A DNA stretch of 8,373 bases from CAYNLK01 sp964398055 (GCA_964398055.1 CAYNLK010000098.1:1-8373); one strand, 5' to 3'. Counted from the stretch's first letter, positions 1 through 8,055 are shown. Numbers and translations are program-made. The notes: generated by a model not told the origin, from the letters alone.

Positions 1-55
1 AGCCGATTGTCCACAATTTACAAGCTTTTCATACACGTAGTTGAGGGACATCACC

Positions 56-111
56 GATTTCTCGGCCTACGGCCCATTCGGCTACGCTCAGGGCAGGCTC
101 TCGAAATGACA
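56..111. repeat. Dispersed-repeat-like palindromic element
   Basis: Read on the minus strand this stretch begins TGTCATTTCGAGAG and ends CCGAGAAATC, with a GC-rich centre that includes GGCCGTAGGCC. It resembles a class of short dispersed repeats with the ends TCATTTCGA and GAGAAATC that I remember from many environmental genomes; this resemblance is from memory. It lies downstream of the last gene of the minus-strand cluster. The rest of positions 1-179 shows no gene and no convincing terminator. Confidence 0.4.
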
Positions 112-179
112 TGTGGCTGGGTAGTAACAAAGTATCAACTAATTTCTGAACCATCCCCCGTTAGCCGTTAAACCTGTAT

Positions 180-833
180 CTACCCCACCCTCAACAGTTT
201 CTTACACAACTCCACCGCCCCGGCGGCGTCGGGGGCGTAGCCGGCGCCGATCTCCTCGGCCCAATCCTCGGTCACCGAGCCGCCGCCGATGATGATCTGG
301 TAGGTATCGGCCAGCCCCAGCTCTTTGAACAGTTGGACCGTGCTCAAAATCGCCGGCCGGGTTGTGGTCATCAGCGAAGACAGGGCGATAATATCGGCTT
401 TGGACTGCCTGGCCGCGTCCACAAAGGCGCTGGGGGCCACGTTCCGCCCCAGATCGACCACCTCGAAGCCGTGGGCGCGCAGCATGGTCGCCACGATATT
501 CTTGCCGATGTCATGCACATCGCCCTGCACCGTCCCGGCTACCACCACCCCGACCGCCTTGCTGGCCTGGCCGGAGGCGCTAATGGCGGCTTCCAGGTGG
601 GCGCTGACCGCCTCGGCGGCCTCGCCGGCCATCATTAGTTCGGGCAAAAAGAATTCACCGGACTGAAAGCGGCGTCCGACTTCGGTCAGCGCCGGGATCA
701 TCACGGTGTTAATGATCTCGAGCGGATCGACGTTGGCCGCCAAAGCCTCTTGAGCGATGGCCTCGGCCGTTTCAGCATCACCTTCAATAAAAGCGTCGTA
801 CAAACGTTGGTAAATATCTTCAGGAATGGTCAT
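180..833 (-). CDS. Corrinoid protein CP1 (MtmC/MttC-like, B12-binding)
   Basis: This 217-residue cytoplasmic protein should carry the cobalamin that receives a methyl group from the partner methyltransferase. Residues 1-85 form the helical cap domain, with the conserved stretch GEFFLPELMMAG at 59-70. Residues 92-217 form the Rossmann-like B12 domain. The base-off/His-on motif DVHDIG is at 105-110, so His107 is the predicted lower cobalt ligand; SSLMTT is at 152-157 and the GGG loop at 183-185. Length equals that of archaeal MtmC/MttC (about 210-217 residues). I chose the ATG at 833 because an AAAGGAGAGAG ribosome site sits just upstream and residue 1 then matches family N-termini. An in-frame ATG at 881 would overlap the preceding gene. 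It follows MtmB-L1 by 19 nt, so it is probably that enzyme's partner. It ends with TAG. Substrate specificity cannot be read from it. Confidence 0.93.
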   Translation of the reverse strand: MTIPEDIYQRLYDAFIEGDAETAEAIAQEALAANVDPLEIINTVMIPALTEVGRRFQSGEFFLPELMMAGEAAEAVSAHLEAAISASGQASKAVGVVVAGTVQGDVHDIGKNIVATMLRAHGFEVVDLGRNVAPSAFVDAARQSKADIIALSSLMTTTRPAILSTVQLFKELGLADTYQIIIGGGSVTEDWAEEIGAGYAPDAAGAVELCKKLLRVG

Positions 834-852
834 GAAAATCTCTCTCCTTTCA

Positions 853-2244
853 TCAGGCTGCCGGCCGGAAAGCCCGGTCAAACTTCAAGCCAAGCTGGCT
901 GATCTCTTCTTTGACGGTGTCATAGATATCCAGCCACGCCGCCTTTGGCTGGACGGTGTTTTCATCGTAGACTTCCCAGAAAGGCTGGCCGCGGTTGGGT
1001 TCGGTCAAGGTGTGGATGTACCCCGGCATCAGCTGAGGAATCAAGGCGGCGGCATCCTGGCGAGTCAACCCCAGAGCCGCGCGCGATACCTCGGCGATGA
1101 AGCGAGCCTCCAGGCCGGTGGTGTGATCCCGCTTGAAACCGCCGGTGGTGCCGGCCCCCTGCATGTTGAAGCCGCAGACCGTCCCGACCACCGCGCCGAC
1201 GGCGCACTCGTACAGCAGCTCGCGCGTACCCGGCCCGGACAGGGTGTAAATATCGTTCAACAGCACCAGCGGGGTATTGCGCGACAACGCCTGCCCCACC
1301 ATCGCCTGGACCCAGATGCCCAGCGGATCGGTGTTATTCACGTAATTCAGGTGAGTCAACGAAAACATGTGGTAATCGGCGTCGTACAAAACGGCCCCTA
1401 ACAGGTGATCGGCCACCGAGACAATAGCCGTCCCTTCGGCACGGCCGCCCAGGCCGCCCAGCAGCGGCGTCATCAGATCGACGATGATCCCATCCACATT
1501 GTGCAGGTGGGCCACCCGCGAAAGCTGGTCAAAGTCGGTCTTGAGTTCGACCATCTGCGACACCAGAATCCCATCGGAGGGGCGCAGCCCCGCCCCAGGG
1601 TCAAAGGTGGCCATCTTGCCGGCGCAGGTGAGCGGCACGGCCACATCGTTGATGTGCATCCCGGGCCGGCCGGCCATACGCACCGCTTCGCGGGCCACGC
1701 TGGCGTCGCGGCGAGCGCCCAAAATCTCCAGCGGCGTACCGGGCACGATATTCTCCCCCAGATAGGTGGACACCGAGCCGGCTCCCAGGCAATCGACCAG
1801 CGGCTCCTGGGCGCACGACAACAGAATCAGGGGATGGTACTTCTCCGAGCAGGGTGTGCCGGTTGGCCCAGAGTGCATCACGGCCGGAGTGGGGTCTTCC
1901 ACGCCGCGATGGCGCATCACCACCGCGTCTTTGCCTGCGCCCAGGGTGACGGTCGCCGGTACCTGGGCCAGGATTTCCAGTACTTCGTCGCGGTCGAAGC
2001 GAATGCAGCGCTCGGTGCTCTGGCAATACGCCCCAAACTCGACGAACAACTGCAACCCGGCCTGAAAAACGCGGTCGGCCATGTCGTCATCGGCCGGAAC
2101 GAGGTTGTTGGCGTCGTATTGGACGCCATACTCTTTGACCAACTGCCGGATGCGCTTGACCAGCCCCAGCTCAAACTCCTTATCTTTCATGAAGGGACCC
2201 GCCTGGGCCCGTTTGACAATTTCAACTAACCAGTTACTTTGCAT
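853..2244 (-). CDS. MtmB-family corrinoid methyltransferase L1, without pyrrolysine
   Basis: This 463-residue protein aligns along its whole length with monomethylamine:corrinoid methyltransferase MtmB (about 458 residues, TIM barrel). Shared landmarks are LVPADDDMADRVFQAG (48-63), GAGKDAV (102-108), SGPTGTP (125-131), the AQEPLVD segment (145-151), MAGRPGM (190-196), VELKTDFDQLSRVAH (232-246), TTGLEARFIAEVSRA (375-389) and the C-terminal YDTVKEEISQLGL. In archaeal MtmB the UAG-encoded pyrrolysine lies, as I recall, three residues after GRPGM. Here that residue is Asn199 (codon AAC), and no in-frame UAG occurs. The expected reaction is transfer of a methyl group to the Co(I) corrinoid of CP1; the methyl donor is unknown and need not be a methylamine. 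The ATG at 2244 is preceded by AAGGAG at good spacing. The gene ends with TGA. It lies 19 nt upstream of CP1 and 117 nt downstream of MtmB-L2. Confidence 0.9.
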   Translation of the reverse strand: MQSNWLVEIVKRAQAGPFMKDKEFELGLVKRIRQLVKEYGVQYDANNLVPADDDMADRVFQAGLQLFVEFGAYCQSTERCIRFDRDEVLEILAQVPATVTLGAGKDAVVMRHRGVEDPTPAVMHSGPTGTPCSEKYHPLILLSCAQEPLVDCLGAGSVSTYLGENIVPGTPLEILGARRDASVAREAVRMAGRPGMHINDVAVPLTCAGKMATFDPGAGLRPSDGILVSQMVELKTDFDQLSRVAHLHNVDGIIVDLMTPLLGGLGGRAEGTAIVSVADHLLGAVLYDADYHMFSLTHLNYVNNTDPLGIWVQAMVGQALSRNTPLVLLNDIYTLSGPGTRELLYECAVGAVVGTVCGFNMQGAGTTGGFKRDHTTGLEARFIAEVSRAALGLTRQDAAALIPQLMPGYIHTLTEPNRGQPFWEVYDENTVQPKAAWLDIYDTVKEEISQLGLKFDRAFRPAA

Positions 2245-2255
2245 AGTATTCTCCT

Positions 2256-2375
2256 TGTCTAAATGGTTGGTTAGGTAGGTCGTTGGTTGGTTAATTGGGT
2301 GATTGGTTAGTTGGGTGGTTAATCCTCATCCAACTAAATATCCAACCAGCCAACTATCAAACTATCCAACCAACA
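2256..2375. repeat. TTGG/CCAA-rich low-complexity inverted repeat
   Basis: Between the two methyltransferase genes the plus strand reads as a TTGG/TTGGTTAG-rich stretch (about 2267-2318). A short spacer follows, then a CCAA-rich stretch (about 2330-2375) that is roughly its reverse complement. The best central stem is TTAGTTGG at 2307-2314 with CCAACTAA at 2330-2337, enclosing 15 nt. Further TTGG/CCAA segments can pair in several registers. The composition differs sharply from the GC-rich genes on either side. The CCAA arm runs into the 3' end of MtmB-L2, encoding its last residues and stop codon. It may be a degenerate simple repeat or an insertion; I see no convincing promoter or terminator inside it. 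Confidence 0.75.
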
Positions 2376-3744
2376 ACCCCATCTGCCTGACTTCGGCTTT
2401 GACCTCTTCGTACATCGCCTGCCACGCCGGCCGGGGTTTGAGGGTGATCAGATCATACACTTCCGGGAAGGGTTGGCCGATGGGCCGTTGAGCCAGATCG
2501 GCTTTGTACCGCTCGACCAATTGGCGCACCAGCGCATCGGCCTCGCCGCGCGAGACGCCGGCGGCGGCGTGGGCCACTTCGGCCGTCCAGCGAGCCTCCA
2601 GGCCGGAAACATGGCCGGCGTGAATCCCGGCCGCCGAGCGAGGTCCAATCAGCCCGCAGCTCCCCGAAGCGGTCGCCATAATCGCCATTGCCGCCGCCTC
2701 GTAGAGCAACGTTTTGGTGCCCGGCCCACCGACCGGGGTGATGACCACGTCGGTGAGCAGGCGGCTGTTGCGGGCCAGGGCCTGCTGGGCCAGGCTGATG
2801 GCCTGGATGATCTCCGGGGTGGTATCGTTGTCGTAGAAAGGGTGCGCCGGCGAGACCGAGTGAGTGTTGGTCATGTACACCATTTGCAGCAAAATGCAGC
2901 CGGCCACAATGGCGATGGCCATCCCTTCCCGACCGCCAACCGAACCGCCGTAGATGGTATTGTAAAAGGCGTGGATGACGCTGCCGGTCCGCACCAGGTG
3001 GGCCAGCTTGATCAGCGCCCCGTAGTCGGTTTTGAATTCGGAAATCATGGCGATGTGGTGCCAGTCGAAGGGGCTGAAACCGCCGTATGACGTGGCCGAC
3101 AGCTCGGCCAGTTCAGAGACGGCGTTTTCCACGCAACCCAAGGCCAGACCCGGCCGGCCAGCCCGGCGACAGGCGGCTTTGGTCAACTCGACCTCGTGCC
3201 AGCCGCCCAGCACCTCCCAGGGGGAACGGCTACGGATCTCCCGGCCATAGACCCGCTCCAGGGTGCAGTTGATCATTGCGTCGACCAGCGGCTCCTGGGC
3301 ATAAGACTGGTGAACGGCCAGATACAGCTCTTCCGGAATCGGGGTACCCACCCCACCGCCTTTGATCGTCGGCGGGTTCGGGTCCTCGACCCGCCGCTTG
3401 CGTTCGGTGTGGCGGTCGCTGCCCTCGCCGATGGTCACCTCGGTTGGCGCCACGGCCAGGGCAGCCAAAATCTCGGCCTGGCTGAATTTGAGCTGGCGGG
3501 AGGTAGTAACGCAGTAAACGCCCAGCCGCTCGGCCAGGGCCAGGCCGGCCGCAAAAAGCCGGTCGGCCAGAACGTCGTCGCTCGGCACTAACGTGTCACC
3601 CAACGCCGCCAGATCGATCTCAAAGTCAGCCAGCAACCGGCTGACCTCATCCGGCACCATGAACATATCCCAGTGCGACTCTTCGACGATGGGGCCGGAC
3701 TCGACCCGGTCGAGGATGTCTAACAAACGGGTACTGTTTCTCAC
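2362..3744 (-). CDS. MtmB-family corrinoid methyltransferase L2, without pyrrolysine
   Basis: This second MtmB homologue, 460 residues from a GTG start, is clearly a paralogue of L1. Landmarks are TLVPSDDVLADRLFAAG (51-67), the segment IKGGGVGTP (127-135), SYAQEPLVD (147-155), AGRPGL (195-200), SEFKTDYGALIKLAH (235-249), VSGLEARWTAEVAHAAAGV (379-397) and the end YEEVKAEVRQMGLLVG. The residue that I align with MtmB pyrrolysine is Gly203 (codon GGT), and there is no internal UAG. Its only UAG is the terminal stop, at the place where MtmB normally ends. The GTG at 3744 is chosen because its GTGA overlaps the TGA of CP2. AAAGGAG sits 8 nt upstream, and the N-terminus then matches L1 (LLDILDRVESGP against LVEIVKRAQAGP). 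The expected role is methylation of CP2, with which it is translationally coupled; the donor substrate is unknown. Confidence 0.9.
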   Translation of the reverse strand: MRNSTRLLDILDRVESGPIVEESHWDMFMVPDEVSRLLADFEIDLAALGDTLVPSDDVLADRLFAAGLALAERLGVYCVTTSRQLKFSQAEILAALAVAPTEVTIGEGSDRHTERKRRVEDPNPPTIKGGGVGTPIPEELYLAVHQSYAQEPLVDAMINCTLERVYGREIRSRSPWEVLGGWHEVELTKAACRRAGRPGLALGCVENAVSELAELSATSYGGFSPFDWHHIAMISEFKTDYGALIKLAHLVRTGSVIHAFYNTIYGGSVGGREGMAIAIVAGCILLQMVYMTNTHSVSPAHPFYDNDTTPEIIQAISLAQQALARNSRLLTDVVITPVGGPGTKTLLYEAAAMAIMATASGSCGLIGPRSAAGIHAGHVSGLEARWTAEVAHAAAGVSRGEADALVRQLVERYKADLAQRPIGQPFPEVYDLITLKPRPAWQAMYEEVKAEVRQMGLLVG

Positions 3745-4427
3745 GCGTCCTGCTCCTTTCTGGCGGTCACCAACTGCCGGCAAACAGCCACCGCTTCCAC
3801 CGCGTCTTCCCCAAAACCATCTAGCCCAATCGACTCCGCCCAGGGCCGGGTGACCGCGGCCCCACCGGCCACCACCAAGAACCGGTCACGCAAGTTATAA
3901 CCCTCCAGCAACTGCACCGTATCCCGAATATAGGGCATCGAGGTGGTCAACAGCGACGACATAGCGATGATGTCGGCCTGCTCCCGTTGGGCCGCGTCAA
4001 TGAAGGCGCGCGGGGCCACGTTGGTCCCCAAATCCTTCACCTGAAAGCCGTTCACCTGCAGCATGAGCGCCACCATATTTTTACCGATATCGTGGATGTC
4101 GCCCTGGCAACTCCCGATGATGATTTTGCCAACGACACTGCTGCTGCCGCTGGCGGCCCGGATGGCCGGTTCCAGCACCTCCTGCTGCATGGCCTGCACT
4201 ACCATCCCGGCCCGCATCAACTCCGGCAAAAAAATCTCCAGCCGGGCAAAACGCTCTCCGACCTCGGTCAAAACGGGTTCAATCACGCCCTGAAAGAATT
4301 CCAGCGGCGATAACCCGGCTGCCAGCGCTTCTTGGGTCAGAGCCACACCCCCCGCTTTAATGCCCGCGCTGATCGCCTGTTTCAGCCGTTCCTGTAACCG
4401 ATCGATATCACCGGCAGCTAGCGTCAT
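3741..4427 (-). CDS. Corrinoid protein CP2 (MtmC/MttC-like, B12-binding)
   Basis: This 228-residue methyl-carrier protein is a paralogue of CP1, alike across both domains. The helical cap covers about residues 8-95, with EIFLPELMRAG at 64-74. The B12 domain covers about 100-228, with GDIHDIGKN at 109-117 (His112 is the predicted cobalt ligand), MSSLLTTS at 156-163 and the AGGAAV loop at 187-192. The N-terminus is a few residues longer than in CP1. The ATG at 4427 has a strong GGAGGT site about 6 nt upstream. Its stop overlaps the GTG start of MtmB-L2 by 4 nt, the usual sign of translational coupling and so of a functional pair. Upstream lies the 15-bp stem-loop, which ends only about ten nucleotides before this ribosome site and may influence its expression. 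Confidence 0.93.
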   Translation of the reverse strand: MTLAAGDIDRLQERLKQAISAGIKAGGVALTQEALAAGLSPLEFFQGVIEPVLTEVGERFARLEIFLPELMRAGMVVQAMQQEVLEPAIRAASGSSSVVGKIIIGSCQGDIHDIGKNMVALMLQVNGFQVKDLGTNVAPRAFIDAAQREQADIIAMSSLLTTSMPYIRDTVQLLEGYNLRDRFLVVAGGAAVTRPWAESIGLDGFGEDAVEAVAVCRQLVTARKEQDA

Positions 4428-4448
4428 TGCTTACCTCCATATTCAGTA

Positions 4449-4485
4449 CAAGTGACCGGCGCTTTTTAGCAGCGCCGGTCACTTG
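4449..4485. other. Perfect 15-bp stem-loop over the end of the preceding gene
   Basis: The arms at 4449-4463 (CAAGTGACCGGCGCT) and 4471-4485 are exact reverse complements, with a 7-nt loop. The stem contains the TGA stop (4479-4481) of the MetH-activation-like gene and the Lys codon before it. In the minus-strand transcript no U-run follows, so it is not a standard intrinsic terminator. It ends shortly before the ribosome site of CP2. An mRNA-processing, stability or partial-termination role that sets the ratio of activators to CP/methyltransferase is plausible but inferred. Confidence 0.85.
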
Positions 4486-5048
4486 GCGCTTGTTTTAGAC
4501 AAGAAATTTTTGTCCAGCCGGCTGCCCACGCCAATGATCATGCTAACGCTCTTTTGAGGGATCATCATGCCGTGTGACAACCGGACTCCTAGCTCGGCAG
4601 CCGGTAGCAGGTTGAGTAGTTCACTTTGGTACTCAACCGGCCAGCGACCGATGCCGGGTCGATAAGACGGGCTGGCCTGTTGGCCGGCCGCTTTGGCCGC
4701 CACCCGGACGGTCTCATGCAGCTCGCGGGCCAAACCATTGACCCACAGCGTCCCCACCTCGTCCAGAATCACCGCGGCAGCCGGGTCTTCGCCAAACAGA
4801 GCCGAGGAGCGCTGCTCTAACGCCGGGCCAATGGTACACAAGCCCAGGGTAATTGTCTCAGCGCCGGGCAAATGAGCGGCAAAAGTGGGCAGTTCGGCCG
4901 CGGGGAAACTTTTTTGCACCGAGCGGGGCGCCACCAACCGGTGGGCCTCCGCAAACATTTGCCGGTAAATATCGCGGATCGACGCCCGTTTGCCCCGGTA
5001 GCGGCTGAGTAAATATTCAAGCGTAAAAGGCGCTTCTACCTTAAGCAT
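4479..5048 (-). CDS. MetH reactivation-domain-like protein
   Basis: This 189-residue protein resembles stand-alone relatives of the B12-dependent methionine synthase activation domain, which binds S-adenosylmethionine and contacts the cobalamin domain for reductive remethylation. The diagnostic part is the C-terminal half: LDEVGTLWVNGLAREL (95-110), then YRPGIGRWPVEYQ (129-141), which matches the RxSPGYGDWPxxxQ pattern of the family, and MMIPQKSVSMIIGV (161-174), which matches its xMxPxKSVxxxIG motif. The usual PGY is PGI here. As I recall, stand-alone members often continue into a cysteine-bearing tail. This protein stops soon after the KSV motif without one. The ATG at 5048 has only a weak site (AGGCTG), so the start is the least certain of the cluster. 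It probably helps reactivate or dock CP1 and CP2. It is too small to be a second methyltransferase of known type. Confidence 0.75.
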   Translation of the reverse strand: MLKVEAPFTLEYLLSRYRGKRASIRDIYRQMFAEAHRLVAPRSVQKSFPAAELPTFAAHLPGAETITLGLCTIGPALEQRSSALFGEDPAAAVILDEVGTLWVNGLARELHETVRVAAKAAGQQASPSYRPGIGRWPVEYQSELLNLLPAAELGVRLSHGMMIPQKSVSMIIGVGSRLDKNFLSKTSAK

Positions 5049-5104
5049 TGTTCAGCCTGATTAAAGCGACTGGGTGTGTTCAAATAAGTTAGAAAGCCCT
5101 CTTT

Positions 5105-5186
5105 CGTGAAACATAAGGCGTGAAACGTAATAATTTAGCCTGAGAACCATTACGTTCACCTGCACTGCGCAGTGTTATGTTTCACG
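5105..5186. repeat. Nested inverted repeats, possible three-way junction
   Basis: In the 177-nt gap between the reactivator and the MetH-activation-like gene, CGTGAAACATAA at 5105-5116 pairs perfectly with TTATGTTTCACG at 5175-5186. Inside it, 5120-5131 pairs with 5149-5159 (11 bp, one bulged A). Also inside is the perfect 12-bp palindrome CACTGCGCAGTG at 5163-5174. Together they could fold as a three-way junction in DNA or RNA. The left arm is also a near-direct repeat of the adjacent 5119-5130 (11 of 12 identical). No T-run or clear promoter is seen, so it may be a mobile palindromic repeat. Confidence 0.8.
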
Positions 5187-5225
5187 TTTTATGATGACAT
5201 CCTTCAACTCAATTACCCCCCAGAA

Positions 5226-7202
<1,977 letters not shown>

Positions 7203-7247
7203 ATTAGCCTCCGGATGAGCGAAAGCGGCAAGTTGAGATACCGCTCG

Positions 7248-7263
7248 ACAGAGTTTACTCTGT
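7248..7263. promoter_or_regulatory. Operator candidate O1 (16-bp dyad over the -10)
   Basis: ACAGAGT and ACTCTGT form a perfect dyad with a 2-bp centre. It covers the proposed -10 element of the minus-strand promoter, so a bound dimer would block that promoter. The neighbouring divergent tetR gene makes its product the obvious candidate ligand, but no binding data can be inferred from sequence alone. Confidence 0.55.
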
Positions 7264-7279
7264 TTTGAATAATTGTCAA
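7252..7279 (-). promoter_or_regulatory. Sigma-70-like promoter of the methyltransferase cluster
   Basis: On the minus strand a perfect -35 box TTGACA (7274-7279) is followed after 16 nt by TAAACT (7252-7257), which matches 4 of 6 bases of TATAAT. The predicted start point is near 7245, giving a leader of roughly 43 nt before the TTG start at 7202. The leader is too short for a cobalamin riboswitch. Confidence 0.6.
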
Positions 7280-7298
7280 AATTTGACTCACGTTCAAA
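7264..7298. promoter_or_regulatory. Operator candidate O2 (two-part dyad centred on 7281)
   Basis: Two concentric inverted pairs share one centre. The inner pair is GTCAAA (7275-7280) with TTTGAC (7282-7287); the outer pair is TTTGAA (7264-7269) with TTCAAA (7293-7298). All 12 pairs match, and the 5-nt spacers do not. The dyad contains the -35 boxes of both divergent promoters, so one bound repressor could control both directions. Confidence 0.55.
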
Positions 7299-7311
7299 TT
7301 TGTTTTATTTT
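7283..7311 (+). promoter_or_regulatory. Possible tetR promoter
   Basis: TTGACT (7283-7288) matches 5 of 6 bases of the -35 consensus. After 17 nt, TATTTT (7306-7311) matches 4 of 6 of the -10. TATAAG at 7318-7323 is a better -10 by itself but lacks a matching -35. If the first reading is right, transcription starts near 7318, close to the start codon, and autoregulation through O2 is likely. Confidence 0.4.
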
Positions 7312-7330
7312 TAAGGATATAAGGTTAAAC

Positions 7331-8053
7331 ATGCAGGGATTGATTATGATTCAAACGTTATCCCGCCGCGAGCGGCAACGGCTCGAGCGCGAGCAACTTA
7401 TCCTGACCACCGCCCGTCGCCTGATTTTGGCGCAGGGCTTTCTGGATTTAAAGATGTCTACCCTGGCCAAAGCGGTTGAATATTCGGTGGGCACGCTGTA
7501 CGGCCATTTTGAGACCAAAGAAGATTTGCTGGTCGCTCTGGCCGTCCAATCCATTGGCCAACGGGCCGAGCTTTTTGAGCGGGTCAGGCAGGCCAACCGC
7601 GGCAGCCGTGACCGGATTTACGGTATTTTGGTCGCCCGCCTGGTGCTGGCCGAAAGCGATCCCGATACTTTTGACATCGAACGGTTGGCCGCGTCGCCCT
7701 CGATCTGGAAGCGAGCTACCCGCCAGCGTTACCGGGACATGGTAGCTATGGAGCAACGCTGCAGCCAGAGCGTTTTGGCTATTATTGAGGAGGCAGTAGC
7801 GGCGGGTGACTTAAGGCTAGGGGAACTCGACGCCACTGATATCGTCTTTGGTCTCTGGTCGATCACCGTTGGCTTTCACCGGTTGGTACAATCTTTTGAC
7901 GATCCCGCTCAGGTCGGCGTGTCCAATGCCTTTGCCGGGGTTAGAAAGAATTATCGACTACTGCTGGACAGTTATGGCTGGCAGCCGCAGCAGAGTTGGA
8001 ACCAGGCCGCAGTGGAACAGGATTTCCGCCAGAATATTTTGTTGCGACCATAA
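7331..8053 (+). CDS. TetR/AcrR-family transcriptional regulator
   Basis: This is a one-component repressor-type regulator of 240 residues, slightly long for the family (usually about 190-230). The N-terminal DNA-binding domain covers about residues 12-70. The helix-turn-helix runs from MSTLAKAVEYSVGTLYGHF (42-60) into ETKEDLLVAL, a textbook TetR signature with the conserved LYxHFxxKEDLL. Residues 71-240 form the helical ligand-binding and dimerisation domain, which is too variable to suggest a ligand. The ATG at 7331 has TAAGG upstream. An ATG at 7346 with CAGGG upstream is nearly as good and would remove five residues. The gene is divergent from the cluster across a 128-nt region with two dyads, so control of the cluster and of itself is the natural inference. 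It ends with TAA; I see no strong terminator after it. Confidence 0.9.
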   Translation: MQGLIMIQTLSRRERQRLEREQLILTTARRLILAQGFLDLKMSTLAKAVEYSVGTLYGHFETKEDLLVALAVQSIGQRAELFERVRQANRGSRDRIYGILVARLVLAESDPDTFDIERLAASPSIWKRATRQRYRDMVAMEQRCSQSVLAIIEEAVAAGDLRLGELDATDIVFGLWSITVGFHRLVQSFDDPAQVGVSNAFAGVRKNYRLLLDSYGWQPQQSWNQAAVEQDFRQNILLRP

Positions 8054-8055
8054 CA

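Noticed and set aside
834..881. Upstream ATG for CP1 at 881
   Set aside because: It would overlap MtmB-L1 by 29 nt and add 16 residues not typical of the family; the AAAGGAGAGAG site fits the ATG at 833.
1405..2229. Long plus-strand open frame of 274 codons
   Set aside because: It lies entirely antisense to MtmB-L1, has no recognisable domain and reflects the GC-rich codon pattern of the real gene.
2326..2364. UAG of MtmB-L2 as a pyrrolysine codon
   Set aside because: It lies at the normal C-terminus of the family; reading through adds only repeat-encoded residues before a TGA.
853..3744. Assignment of the methyltransferases to the MttB (trimethylamine) family
   Set aside because: First considered because non-pyrrolysine MttB proteins are common, but the length and the ordered blocks from GRPGM to the C-terminal YD...LGL match MtmB much better.
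3745..3783. Upstream ATG for MtmB-L2 at 3783
   Set aside because: It would overlap CP2 by 43 nt. The GTG at 3744 has a good ribosome site and a 4-nt stop/start overlap, and it aligns with the L1 N-terminus.
4449..4490. Intrinsic terminator at the 15-bp stem-loop
   Set aside because: No U-run follows on the minus-strand transcript. The few Ts on the plus-strand side have no plus-strand gene to terminate.
7203..7247. Cobalamin riboswitch in the cluster leader
   Set aside because: The predicted leader is only about 43 nt and I see no B12-box-like sequence.
7265..7330. TTG start at 7265 for the TetR gene
   Set aside because: This would place the divergent promoters and operator dyads inside the coding region, and the extra residues do not look like a TetR N-terminus.
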